Shown in pieces: positions 34,732-43,096 of a stretch of 64,000 nt of DNA. The position numbers and the translations under genes are program-made. The notes under the pieces were generated by a model. It was not told where the DNA came from, did no database searches, and saw only the letters and a list, made by a program, of their open reading frames with translations. Each line of letters starts with the position of its first letter. Within the stretch, counting starts at the first letter, position 1. The stretch is from Parabacteroides sp900760525. GTDB taxonomy: Bacteria > Bacteroidota > Bacteroidia > Bacteroidales > Tannerellaceae. The stretch lies in assembly GCF_049860805.1 (NCBI RefSeq), contig NZ_CP187555.1, positions 3,906,001-3,970,000 on the forward strand, written 5' to 3'.

Positions 34732-36471
34732 ATGAAAAAGATCATAATCTATTTGGCAACAATGCTTTTAGCTGCCATGACGTTCACCGGTTGCTATGAT
34801 TTGGAGACCTATCCGGGAGACAAAGTCAACGAAGGAACATTTTATAAGACCAGCGATCATGCTCATCAAGGTTTGATGGGAATCTATGGTATGTTGCGCC
34901 TGAACGAGGCATATGGTTATCAGTTTTGCTTTGACCATTTGGGAGATATCGCTTACGGGTATAATTATTATATGATGTTCCTGTCTACCTATACCGACCG
35001 AGATGGAACGATACAGGCCCATTGGCAGACCTTTTATGACGGTATACATCGTGTCAACACCTTTATACGTTCAGTAAAGGGAATGGGCGGTATCATTACT
35101 GACGAACAGATCAATGAGTATGTGGCGGAAGCCAAGTTCCTTCGTGCGTTGTTCTACTTTTCCTTGACAGATCTTTTTGGCGGGGTACCCTATTATGACG
35201 AATCGACTAACGTCAACGAGGAGTTTATGAACCTGAAGAAGCCGAGAAGCAGCCTCGAAGAGGTGCGTGCCCATATTTTGGAAGATTTGAACGAAGCAAT
35301 CAAATACCTCCCTGTCGAACACGCCGCCAGCGAATATGGCCGTGCAACTAAAGGCGCCGCCTACGCCCTTCGTGGTAAAGTGCACCTTTACGACAAGGAG
35401 TGGCAATCTGCCATCAACGATTTTGAGGAAATCGTCTATAACAAGTCTGATAACTATGGCTATGCCCTCGATGACGATTACGCCCGTGTTTTCAAACTCT
35501 ATAACGGGGCCAAAAGTCCGGAAACGGTCTTCTCGATCCAGAACAAGAGTGGTGTCGGCACCGAGTATGGTATGCAGATACAGGCCCTGATGGGGTGCCG
35601 TGGCGCTTACGGGAGCTGCTGGAACAATACAGTTCCTTCTACACAATTGGTGGATATGTATGAGTTCAAGGATGGACGTCCATTCAACTGGGATGAGATT
35701 TTCCCCGGTTATAACGCGATGACACCCGAACAGCGCAAGGAGCTCCTCAGTGTCGAGATGGATGGGTCTGGAGCTGTCGTAGGGCTTCGTGAGGCGGATA
35801 CCACCAAGATACTGGGTGCCTATACCTGCCGCGACCCGCGTTTGATGGCCTCCGTGATCGTTCCTTATTCCCACTATATGGGAAACATTGGTCGAACGAC
35901 TAACGTGGATTTGATCTTTGCTTTGGACCATAACCTGTCGGGGAATGCCAATGGTGGAACGATCCAGAACAATGCCGGTTGGGTCTCTTATCTCTATCGG
36001 AAGTTCGTGGCCGAAGGAGATCAGGGCGGTGCGATCAGCAACCGTTTGCATACACCGTTCGCTTTTCCATTGATCCGCTTTGCTGACGTTCTCTTGATGC
36101 TTTCCGAGGCCTACAATGAAGCAGGACAGTTAGACAAGGCTGTGACCGAATTCAACAAGGTTCGTGCCCGTGTCGGTATGCCGGGCTTGAACTCCGGTCC
36201 TGAGTGGATGGTTGTCAGCAATAAAGAACAGATGGCCGAACGGATACGCAAGGAACGTGCCGTTGAGTTTGCCGGGGAAGGACTTCGTTTCAGCGACTTG
36301 CGCCGTTGGGGATATGAGATTGCCCGCAAAGCGCTCGACAATGTCGATGCTGTCAATATCTATGGCGAACCGATCTATACCCATCTGTTTACCGAACGTG
36401 ATATGCTTTGGCCTATACCCGGTGTGGAAAGGGAACGGAATGAGGCGTTGACACAGAATCCGGGTTGGTAA
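34732..36471 (+). CDS. SusD/RagB-like glycan-binding lipoprotein
   Basis: A 579-residue surface lipoprotein with lipobox M-T-F-T-G-C (Cys21), forming the lid of the SusC barrel. The RagB/SusD signature is present: Y-L-A-E-A-type helix V-A-E-A-K-F-L-R-A-L-F-Y-F, then D-L-F-G-G-V-P-Y. The C-terminal block is N-K-V-R-A-R-V-G-M-P followed by R-I-R-K-E-R-A-V-E-F-A-G-E-G-L-R-F-S-D-L-R-R-W. It ends in L-W-P-I-P-G-V-E-R, typical of the family. Length is normal. Cotranscribed with susC. Confidence 0.96.
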   Translation: MKKIIIYLATMLLAAMTFTGCYDLETYPGDKVNEGTFYKTSDHAHQGLMGIYGMLRLNEAYGYQFCFDHLGDIAYGYNYYMMFLSTYTDRDGTIQAHWQTFYDGIHRVNTFIRSVKGMGGIITDEQINEYVAEAKFLRALFYFSLTDLFGGVPYYDESTNVNEEFMNLKKPRSSLEEVRAHILEDLNEAIKYLPVEHAASEYGRATKGAAYALRGKVHLYDKEWQSAINDFEEIVYNKSDNYGYALDDDYARVFKLYNGAKSPETVFSIQNKSGVGTEYGMQIQALMGCRGAYGSCWNNTVPSTQLVDMYEFKDGRPFNWDEIFPGYNAMTPEQRKELLSVEMDGSGAVVGLREADTTKILGAYTCRDPRLMASVIVPYSHYMGNIGRTTNVDLIFALDHNLSGNANGGTIQNNAGWVSYLYRKFVAEGDQGGAISNRLHTPFAFPLIRFADVLLMLSEAYNEAGQLDKAVTEFNKVRARVGMPGLNSGPEWMVVSNKEQMAERIRKERAVEFAGEGLRFSDLRRWGYEIARKALDNVDAVNIYGEPIYTHLFTERDMLWPIPGVERERNEALTQNPGW

Positions 36472-36516
36472 CCTCTATCCATTAAGCAGTTGTGTTAAGT
36501 TTGATATAGTAGCATG

Positions 36517-36580
36517 GAGACACAGAGTCGCGGAGCTCTGATTTGCATAAATGAAAGCTTTATGGACACTGTGTCTCTTT
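36517..36580 (+). terminator. Hairpin between susD and the lyase gene
   Basis: GAGACACAG (36517-36525) pairs perfectly with CTGTGTCTC (36569-36577) around about 43 bases and is followed by TTTT. It may attenuate transcription between the import and degradation genes, or be another intergenic repeat. Confidence 0.55.
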
Positions 36581-36622
36581 TATTGACTTTGGATATTGAA
36601 AAATCCTTTAACTTATGTGTTT

Positions 36623-38443
36623 ATGAGATCGATCAATTTATTAGGTTTATTTTTCCTGTTGTTCTCCTTTACATTGACGGGGCAGAATCTCCCTGTCAGG
36701 CAACCCCGGAAAGAGTTGCGCCAGCATCCCAGGTTGCTTTTCAGCAAGCAGGAGGAACAGCGGGTTCGTGATTTATTCGGAACAGAGCCCTTACTGGATA
36801 GCTTACGCGCCAGCTTGATGAAGGAGGCGGAACGTTTGTTGCCGGTTCCTCCCCAGGAAGATCCTCGAAGGAAAATAAAAAACACGAAAGACATACTGCC
36901 TGTCAGCCGTGAACAGGTTTACCGGATGGTCAACCTGGCGCTGGCCTACCGATTGAGCGGTGACAGACGTTTTGCGGAGAAGGCGGAAAAAGAACTGGTC
37001 CACGTTTGCAATTACCCGGACTGGGACCCTGTCCACTATCTGGATGTGGCGGAAATGACAACGGCCGTAGCCATCGGTTATGACTGGTTGTACGATGTGC
37101 TGGCCCCTTCGACCCGGCAGTTGGTTGTCCATTCGATTAAAACGAAAGCATTGGACCTTGTTGTTGAGGAATATAAAAACGGGAATGCTGATTCCTGGGC
37201 GAAACGTGAAACGAACTGGAACGTGGTATGCAATACCGGAATGGTATTGGGTGCTTTGGCTATTGAAGAACATTATCCGGAACTGGCGAAGCACATTATC
37301 GGCGAAGCAGTCCGGTACATTCCGAACTGCCTGAAGCATTTTGCCCCGGACGGCGTTTGCTATGAGGGACCTGCTTATTGGGGATATACGAACATGTATC
37401 TGTCTCTTTTGCTGAAAGCGCTGAATGATAATTTGGGTGAAGACTTCGGGCTCTCGAAAATGGAGGGTGTGGATAAAAGCGTCTTGTATTATATGCACAG
37501 CACAAGCCCTTCCGGCAAGATATTCAATTTTGCCAATTCCGGCAGTACGGCTCCTGCGGCAGAACCTATTTACTTTTATTTCAGCCGGGCTTTCAACCAG
37601 CCGGAAGTCGCGGCTTTTTACCGGAAGGTCTTGTCAAAGACCGTACAAGGGGGGAATTATTTCAGATTCTATTTCCTGTCCATTCCCTGGTACGATACAG
37701 CCTCTTCTACTGCGGATGCCTTGCCGAAACTGAAGGTCTACGAAGGTATCAATGATATTGTCGTGTTCAACGGAAACCGGAATATTCCTAACAGCCTCTA
37801 TCTGATCGCCAAGACCGGAGATCCGGATATGGCGCACCAGCAACTGGATATCGGAACCTTTATTGTCGAGACGAACGGTATAAGGTGGACGGACGATCTG
37901 GGGACCGATAACTATAGCCTGCCCGGATTCTGGGATTACAAGCCGGACGGACAGCGCTGGACGTATTTCAGAAATTCGAACTTCAGCCACAATACACTGT
38001 CGATCGACCATAAATTGCAAAATTCGGCCGGGACAGGCGAGATCGATCGGCAGGACGACAAGGCCACCCAACCTTTTGTCACAATGGATATGAGCACGGC
38101 TTATGCCGGACAGAGCCGTTTTGTTTACCGGACATTCCGTATGCTCGACGATACCCGCATACTGGTTACGGACAGTGTAGGGTTGCAGAACCCGTCCCAA
38201 TCGGTACAATGGTCCGTGATAACTTCGGCAGACGTCGAATGCAAAGGAAACACTGCCGTTCTCAGGAAAGACGGTAAATCTTTTTCCGTGAAGATTGCTT
38301 CGCCTGCCCATGCATCTTTTACGACAAAGGCGGCAAAAAGGGGGACGGAAGCGGAGAAGCCGATAGAGGGATATACAATCCTGTCGGCATCGGTATCGGG
38401 TGAGCCTGTACAGGTGATCAAAGTTCTCCTGTCGGGAGAATAG
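36623..38443 (+). CDS. Heparinase II/III-like polysaccharide lyase
   Basis: Start set at the ATG giving M-R-S-I-N-L-L-G-L-F-F-L-L-F-S-F-T-L-T-G-Q, a clear signal peptide; upstream codons lack one. The 606-residue protein has an alpha/alpha toroid (about 60-340) with N-W-N-V-V-C-N-T-G-M and D-G-V-C-Y-E-G-P-A-Y-W-G-Y, where the Tyr and neighbouring residues are typical of the lyase site. A C-terminal beta-sandwich follows, with N-S-N-F-S-H-N-T-L-S-I-D near 455 holding the conserved His. Such enzymes cleave uronic-acid glycans by beta-elimination, leaving unsaturated uronates. I cannot assign the PL family or decide between glycosaminoglycan and other uronate polymers. Cotranscription with GH88 33 bases downstream supports lyase activity. 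Confidence 0.88.
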   Translation: MRSINLLGLFFLLFSFTLTGQNLPVRQPRKELRQHPRLLFSKQEEQRVRDLFGTEPLLDSLRASLMKEAERLLPVPPQEDPRRKIKNTKDILPVSREQVYRMVNLALAYRLSGDRRFAEKAEKELVHVCNYPDWDPVHYLDVAEMTTAVAIGYDWLYDVLAPSTRQLVVHSIKTKALDLVVEEYKNGNADSWAKRETNWNVVCNTGMVLGALAIEEHYPELAKHIIGEAVRYIPNCLKHFAPDGVCYEGPAYWGYTNMYLSLLLKALNDNLGEDFGLSKMEGVDKSVLYYMHSTSPSGKIFNFANSGSTAPAAEPIYFYFSRAFNQPEVAAFYRKVLSKTVQGGNYFRFYFLSIPWYDTASSTADALPKLKVYEGINDIVVFNGNRNIPNSLYLIAKTGDPDMAHQQLDIGTFIVETNGIRWTDDLGTDNYSLPGFWDYKPDGQRWTYFRNSNFSHNTLSIDHKLQNSAGTGEIDRQDDKATQPFVTMDMSTAYAGQSRFVYRTFRMLDDTRILVTDSVGLQNPSQSVQWSVITSADVECKGNTAVLRKDGKSFSVKIASPAHASFTTKAAKRGTEAEKPIEGYTILSASVSGEPVQVIKVLLSGE

Positions 38444-38476
38444 AGAAGTAATTACATTAAAATAAATAATATAGAT

Positions 38477-39685
38477 ATGGTAAAAGTGAAGCATTTAATG
38501 GGCATGGCACTCAGTGTTGCGTTGATTTCCTGCGGAGGGAAAGGAAACGGGTTTGTTGAAGAGAACGTAGAGTTTGCCCATAAACAGATAGGAAAAGAAA
38601 TCGAGCTGATCGAGGCGAGCGGCAAGTTTATGAACCCGACTACGCTGAATCCGGACGGTTCCGTTTATTATTGCAATCTGGCGGACTGGCGCAGTGGTTT
38701 CTTCCCCGGTTCGGTCTGGTATTTGTATGAGTTGACAGGAGATAAGAGCTTGTTGCCCCTTGCCCGGAAATACACCGAAGCGGTGAAAGATGCCAAAAAC
38801 ATCAAATGGAACCATGATGTCGGCTTTATGATCTATTGCAGCTTTGGGAACGGCCTGCGTCTGACGGGCGATCCGGAATACAAGGAGGTGATTGTCGAAG
38901 CCGCCCGTTCCCTGTCTACCCGTTTCCGTCCGGTGGCAGGGATTATCCAGTCGTGGGACGTGGACAGAGGATGGATTTCGGAACGGGGCTGGGAGTGCCC
39001 GGTGATCATCGATAATATGATGAACCTGGAACTGTTGTTTGCCGCTACACGGTTGTCCGGCGACTCTGCTTTCTATAAGGTTGCCGTTTCGCACGTCGAC
39101 CGCACGATGAAGGAACAGTATCGTCCGGATGGCAGTTGCTATCATGTGGTGGATTACAGCATGAAAGACGGTTCCGTACGCAACCGCCATACGGCACAGG
39201 GATATGCGCACGAATCGGCGTGGAGCCGTGGACAGGCTTGGGGGATTTACGGTCTGACACTGTGTTACCGGGAGACCGGAGACCGGAAGTATCTCGACCT
39301 GGCTTTAAAAGCGGTCCGTTTTATGTTCAATCATAAAAATACGCCCGAAGACCTTGTGTTCTATTGGGATATGGATGCGCCGGATATCCCTGACGATTAC
39401 CGGGATGCTTCGGCAGCCGCTTGTATCGCCTCTGCTCTGTATGAGATCAGTACGATGGATGTACCTGAACCGCAAACGTATAAGGCATATGCCGACCGGA
39501 TCATGAAAAGCCTGGCTTCTCCGGCTTATCGGGCTAAATTGGGGACGAACGGAAACTTCTTGTTGATGCATTGCGTCGGAAGTATTCCGCATAATGGAGA
39601 AATAGATGTCCCGTTGAATTATGCCGACTATTATTTCCTGGAGGCTTTGAAGCGGAAACGGGATATCGAGCAAAAGCCCTCCTAA
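38477..39685 (+). CDS. Unsaturated glucuronyl hydrolase, GH88
   Basis: A 402-residue lipoprotein (lipobox A-L-I-S-C, Cys19) with the GH88 alpha/alpha barrel. It removes the 4,5-unsaturated uronic acid that lyases leave at the non-reducing end. The two catalytic carboxylates expected by comparison with Bacillus UGL (Asp88/Asp149) are Asp114 in W-N-H-D-V-G-F and Asp179 in I-I-D-N-M-M-N-L. Other family blocks are S-A-W-S-R-G-Q-A-W-G-I-Y-G and D-A-S-A-A-A-C-I-A-S-A-L. It is the last gene of the PUL. Its presence tells that the upstream enzyme is a lyase acting on a uronate polymer. Confidence 0.94.
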   Translation: MVKVKHLMGMALSVALISCGGKGNGFVEENVEFAHKQIGKEIELIEASGKFMNPTTLNPDGSVYYCNLADWRSGFFPGSVWYLYELTGDKSLLPLARKYTEAVKDAKNIKWNHDVGFMIYCSFGNGLRLTGDPEYKEVIVEAARSLSTRFRPVAGIIQSWDVDRGWISERGWECPVIIDNMMNLELLFAATRLSGDSAFYKVAVSHVDRTMKEQYRPDGSCYHVVDYSMKDGSVRNRHTAQGYAHESAWSRGQAWGIYGLTLCYRETGDRKYLDLALKAVRFMFNHKNTPEDLVFYWDMDAPDIPDDYRDASAAACIASALYEISTMDVPEPQTYKAYADRIMKSLASPAYRAKLGTNGNFLLMHCVGSIPHNGEIDVPLNYADYYFLEALKRKRDIEQKPS

Positions 39686-39705
39686 CCCATATGAAAGTTT
39701 CATGC

Positions 39706-39793
39706 AGTGAAACTTTCAGTTCCATTAAGTGAAACTCCGAGTTCCATCAAGTGAAACTTTCAGTTCCATGCCGATGAAACTTTTAGAACTTGC
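39706..39793. repeat. 22-bp tandem repeat, four units
   Basis: Units begin at 39706, 39728, 39750 and 39772. The consensus is AGTGAAACTTTCAGTTCCAT plus two variable bases. Units 1 and 3 are identical over the first 20 bases; unit 2 has two changes and unit 4 is degenerate. The array lies between the GH88 gene and the convergent lpd gene. Confidence 0.85.
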
Positions 39794-39805
39794 AAGGCTT
39801 TTCAT

Positions 39806-39852
39806 AAAAAGATCCCGACCCTCCGGACTGTCTGTCAGGATGGATCGGGATC
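39806..39852 (-). terminator. Rho-independent terminator of the lpd gene
   Basis: On the minus strand GATCCCGATCC pairs with GG-x-TCGGGATC (one mismatch) around a 20-base loop and is followed by TTTTT. Confidence 0.8.
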
Positions 39853-39873
39853 GATCATGTATGGTAAATATTA

Positions 39874-41217
39874 TCAGAGCGCTTCTTTAATGATCTCGCC
39901 TACGGTCGGATGCGGGAAGACGATGGCTTTCAGTTCGTCCGCCTTCATACCTTTTTCGATGGCGATACCGGCGATGACGATCAGCTCGGAAGCTGGATTC
40001 CCCAAGAGGTGGGCGCCGATAATCGTTTCGTCTTCAGCCAAAATCAGCTTGCAAACGCCGTTGCCCTGCTCGTTTTCGGCAACAAAGCGGCCGGAGAATG
40101 CCATCGGTATCTTCTTGACGGAATAGGGTGTGCCTTCGGCTTGCAACTCTTCTTCGGTCTTTCCGACGCCTGCGATTTCGGGGTTGGTATAGACAACACC
40201 CGGAATGGCTTTATAGCTCATGCTGCGGTTCTTGCCTAAAATGTGATCGACAGCCACTTCGGCTTCGCTGACAGCCGTATGGGCCAGCAGGGAGAAAGCG
40301 GTGATATCGCCACAGGCATACACATTCGGGATGGAAGTTTGCATAAATTCGTTGACCTTGATCCCGTTGCGGAAAGGTTCGGGAGCCAGTGTTTCCAGAC
40401 CGAAGCCTTTGGTTACGGGACGACGCCCTACGCTCAGCAGGACTTTTTCACCCTGGATGACGAAAGTCTCGCCGTCTTTCTCGACCGTCACATCGCCACC
40501 GTTTACGGCAGTCACCTTATGCCCCAGGTAGAACTTGATGCCCCGCTTGGCATATTCGGCCTGCAACAGCTCAGACAATTCCCTGTCCATCGGACCGAGG
40601 ATCTTATCCAGCATCTCGACCACATGTACTTCCGTCCCCATACTGTTGAAGAAGGAAGCGAACTCCATGCCGATCACACCGCCTCCGATAATCACCAGCG
40701 AAGCCGGAAGCTCTTTGGATAGCAACGCTTCACGGCTTGTCCAATATTCCGTCTCCGACAATCCGGGGATGGGAGGAATAACGGTTTCAGAACCGGTGCA
40801 GATGAGCAGATTGGCTGCTTCATATACGGTTTCGCCACAGGCGATAGAGATCGTCCCGTCGGCTGCACGGCCTTTGATTTCGGCTTCGCCGCTTACCACT
40901 TCCACACCGTTCTCCTTCATCTTCATACGGATGCCGGCCGTCAGTTTCTTTACTACTTTATTTTTACGGGCGATAATCTTCGGGAAATCGAAAGCGGGGT
41001 TCTCTGCGCTCACCGCATATTTGGAGGCGTGTTTGATCGTATCATACACTTTCGCAGAGTAAAGCAATGTTTTTGTCGGCACGCATCCTTCGTTCAGACA
41101 AACACCGCCCAGCGCGTTCTTTTCAAAAAGCACGGTGGACAAACCACCCGCAGCCGCCTTCTCGGCAGCCGTATAACCGGCAGGACCACCCCCGATTATG
41201 GCAACATCGTATTTCAT
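39874..41217 (-). CDS. lpdA: Dihydrolipoyl dehydrogenase
   Basis: E3 flavoprotein of 2-oxoacid dehydrogenase or glycine cleavage complexes; oxidises dihydrolipoyl groups with NAD+. The 447-residue protein has the FAD loop I-I-G-G-G-P-A-G-Y and the redox disulfide C40-L-N-E-G-C45. It also has the NAD loop I-G-G-G-V-I-G-M-E-F-A and A-C-G-D-I-T. The C-terminal dimer domain ends near H-P-T-V-G-E-I, which holds the catalytic His region (A-H-P-T in most family members, here F-P-H-P-T). No other complex subunits are nearby, so it is a stand-alone E3. It is followed by its own terminator. Confidence 0.93.
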   Translation of the reverse strand: MKYDVAIIGGGPAGYTAAEKAAAGGLSTVLFEKNALGGVCLNEGCVPTKTLLYSAKVYDTIKHASKYAVSAENPAFDFPKIIARKNKVVKKLTAGIRMKMKENGVEVVSGEAEIKGRAADGTISIACGETVYEAANLLICTGSETVIPPIPGLSETEYWTSREALLSKELPASLVIIGGGVIGMEFASFFNSMGTEVHVVEMLDKILGPMDRELSELLQAEYAKRGIKFYLGHKVTAVNGGDVTVEKDGETFVIQGEKVLLSVGRRPVTKGFGLETLAPEPFRNGIKVNEFMQTSIPNVYACGDITAFSLLAHTAVSEAEVAVDHILGKNRSMSYKAIPGVVYTNPEIAGVGKTEEELQAEGTPYSVKKIPMAFSGRFVAENEQGNGVCKLILAEDETIIGAHLLGNPASELIVIAGIAIEKGMKADELKAIVFPHPTVGEIIKEAL

Positions 41218-41227
41218 GTTCTCAGAT

Positions 41228-41608
41228 TTAATTAAGTTTTATATTGGGATTAATTTCTAATAATTTATCGATAAAAGCTTGTCCTTCTTTCGGATAAAAG
41301 CAACGAGATCTCTCCTTGCCGTTCTCCATCCAGGTATAGAAGATGCGATAACCACCCTTTCTGAGCCGTTCTATATGGGAGATAAAGGATATTTGGATGA
41401 TGCCATTCAGGTTGCCGGTATCTGCAATATAGTATGGAGTACAAACAATAAATAAAGGAGTAAGCATACTCAGACTGCAAAGGAATGCTTTCAGCCAATC
41501 TCCATACCAAATACCCAAAAACTGACATGCGCCCCATAATACAACTGTACACACAATCAGCCAGTACACCTTGGGATTCCTAAGATCTCTCTTAAACTTA
41601 GCTTTCAT
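41228..41608 (-). CDS. Small membrane protein, divergent PH-like paralog
   Basis: A 126-residue protein with two hydrophobic helices near the N-terminus (V-Y-W-L-I-V-C-T-V-V-L-W and F-L-C-S-L-S-M-L-T-P-L-F-I-V) and a soluble C-terminal domain. The end, F-I-D-K-L-L-E-I-N-P-N-I-K-L, resembles the end of the next gene (F-V-K-L-L-K-K-H-N-P-G-I-Q-I), and both have two helices then a small domain. I read them as duplicated bacterial PH-domain proteins, this one more diverged. Function is unknown. Confidence 0.7.
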   Translation of the reverse strand: MKAKFKRDLRNPKVYWLIVCTVVLWGACQFLGIWYGDWLKAFLCSLSMLTPLFIVCTPYYIADTGNLNGIIQISFISHIERLRKGGYRIFYTWMENGKERSRCFYPKEGQAFIDKLLEINPNIKLN

Positions 41609-41637
41609 ACTCGATTAGATTTACATTACCACACGAG

Positions 41638-42057
41638 TCAAATCATCGGGTCCTTTATCTGGATACCGGGATTATGCTTCTTCAGCAGCTTGACGAAGTC
41701 CTGTTTATTGACCGGTGAAACCAATAACCACTGCGTGTTTCCTTTGTAAATGATCAGACGGTCCAACGACAAGGCGTAGCTCGAAACAGGCATTACCGTT
41801 ACTTCAACGGCGCTGATCTCCGAAATAGGAATCTTTTTCTCCGGGAAAATACTGCAATGGGCTATCAGATAGCCATCCGCCGTTATTTTATACCAGGTCG
41901 ACAGCAGCATATGAATGCACTCCAATGTAAACAACAGTAGTACGATCATCGTTACGGGAGATTTGCCCCCCACAAATGCAAAAACAGTACTTGCAACCAT
42001 CACTAAGAGCACCAAATGGTACCACCAACCGACTTTTGATTTAAAGACTCTGTCCAT
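41638..42057 (-). CDS. Membrane-anchored bacterial PH-domain protein
   Basis: A 139-residue protein with two N-terminal helices and a PH-like domain: W-Y-K-I-T-A-D-G-Y-L-I-A-H, then I-P-I-S-E-I-S-A-V-E-V-T, and the closing helix F-V-K-L-L-K-K-H-N-P. This is the layout of the bPH/YcxB-type families. It sits 29 bases upstream of its diverged paralog on the same strand, so the pair is probably one transcript. Function is unknown; such proteins often scaffold membrane complexes. Confidence 0.75.
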   Translation of the reverse strand: MDRVFKSKVGWWYHLVLLVMVASTVFAFVGGKSPVTMIVLLLFTLECIHMLLSTWYKITADGYLIAHCSIFPEKKIPISEISAVEVTVMPVSSYALSLDRLIIYKGNTQWLLVSPVNKQDFVKLLKKHNPGIQIKDPMI

Positions 42058-42192
42058 ATCCTGAATTTTGCCGAAAGATAGTCATTTTATTTCTTTTGGC
42101 GATTCAGGAAAAAGAAAATGCGCTGCAACTTCTCAGTAACAGCGCATCCACTTAAACCGGTCAAACAATTCCAAAAAGGAATATATCATTCA

Positions 42193-42894
42193 TTACTTTA
42201 CAACTTCGAGGACAGTATAGTATTGCAACTGATTGTTGTTGTTATACTGTTCGTTCTTTACGACACCCACGTTCGGAGCGTACCATTCATATCCGTAGCC
42301 CTCGATCGTTTCTTTTGGGGAGCGGGATTTGATTTTATATTTTACTTTCGTGCAGTCGAACGTTCCGGCGGGAGTCGTCACCTGTTCGGTTGTCACATAT
42401 TCGCGGTCGTAGATAGACACGTTCTTGCGATCCTTCCGGTTCTTCTTCGAGTAGATCTGGATATAGGCATCGTCAAAATACATATCGTCTGCGTTACCGG
42501 AAGGCGCGTTCGACACGCTCGGATAGTTGATAACGGCATCGGTAGCAGCCAGGTCAGACTGAATGGTAGACACAAAAGACGGGTTCGACAAAGCCTCTTT
42601 CATCTCCATAAAGAACTCTCCATTCTGGCAGAATGCTTCCAGGTCACCCTTGTCGTAGACTGTTCCTGCATCATTCACAAACACATAATCGGCTTCCACT
42701 TCCAAGCCCGACGGAATGTTCTTCACTTCGTCGACCGTGTAGGTCATCACACTTTGCAGGTTTCCTTTTGCATCGTAGCCTTTTTTTACGAGCTGCGTGC
42801 CTTTGGTCTGCGGGAAAAAGAACGTACAATCCTGAGCCATCGCACCGGCTGCAAACAGCAAGGCCAGGGCGCTCAATACAACTTTAGATTTCAT
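42193..42894 (-). CDS. Secreted DUF3108-like protein
   Basis: A 233-residue protein with a signal peptide (M-K-S-K-V-V-L-S-A-L-A-L-L-F-A-A-G-A-M-A, cut before Q-D). The mature part is beta-rich, with V-T-T-P-A-G-T-F-D-C-T-K-V-K-Y-K-I and W-Y-A-P-N-V-G-V-V-K. That pattern (a strand ending F-D-C-x-K, later A-P-x-V-G-x-V-K) is typical of the DUF3108/TapB-like group of periplasmic proteins in Bacteroidetes. It seems monocistronic. No activity is known; a lipoprotein- or envelope-related role is plausible. Confidence 0.72.
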   Translation of the reverse strand: MKSKVVLSALALLFAAGAMAQDCTFFFPQTKGTQLVKKGYDAKGNLQSVMTYTVDEVKNIPSGLEVEADYVFVNDAGTVYDKGDLEAFCQNGEFFMEMKEALSNPSFVSTIQSDLAATDAVINYPSVSNAPSGNADDMYFDDAYIQIYSKKNRKDRKNVSIYDREYVTTEQVTTPAGTFDCTKVKYKIKSRSPKETIEGYGYEWYAPNVGVVKNEQYNNNNQLQYYTVLEVVK

Positions 42895-43066
42895 ATTTTA
42901 AAACGTTTAAGTGTTAATAATTAGCAGGATATCCAATGCCCCAATAGAACAGGGTTTCTTTCTGAGATGTTTACGGCGGGAAGTTTAAAATATCCAAAGA
43001 ATCAGTAATGCGGACTATTTTGCACGAAAGCGGCCTGTATAAGGTACAACCAAATAAGTTAATTCC

Positions 43067-43074
43067 TAACTTTG
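43067..43074 (+). promoter_or_regulatory. -7 promoter box TAACTTTG
   Basis: Matches TAnnTTTG, 22 bases ahead of the nadB start codon. Confidence 0.65.
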
Positions 43075-43096
43075 TCAGCCACAAAGGATATAAACT

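Noticed and set aside
35071..36051. 326-codon minus-strand frame across susD
   Set aside because: Antisense shadow of a conserved SusD gene.
36514..36771. 85-codon plus-strand frame between susD and the lyase
   Set aside because: It begins inside the hairpin and overlaps the lyase signal peptide in another frame.
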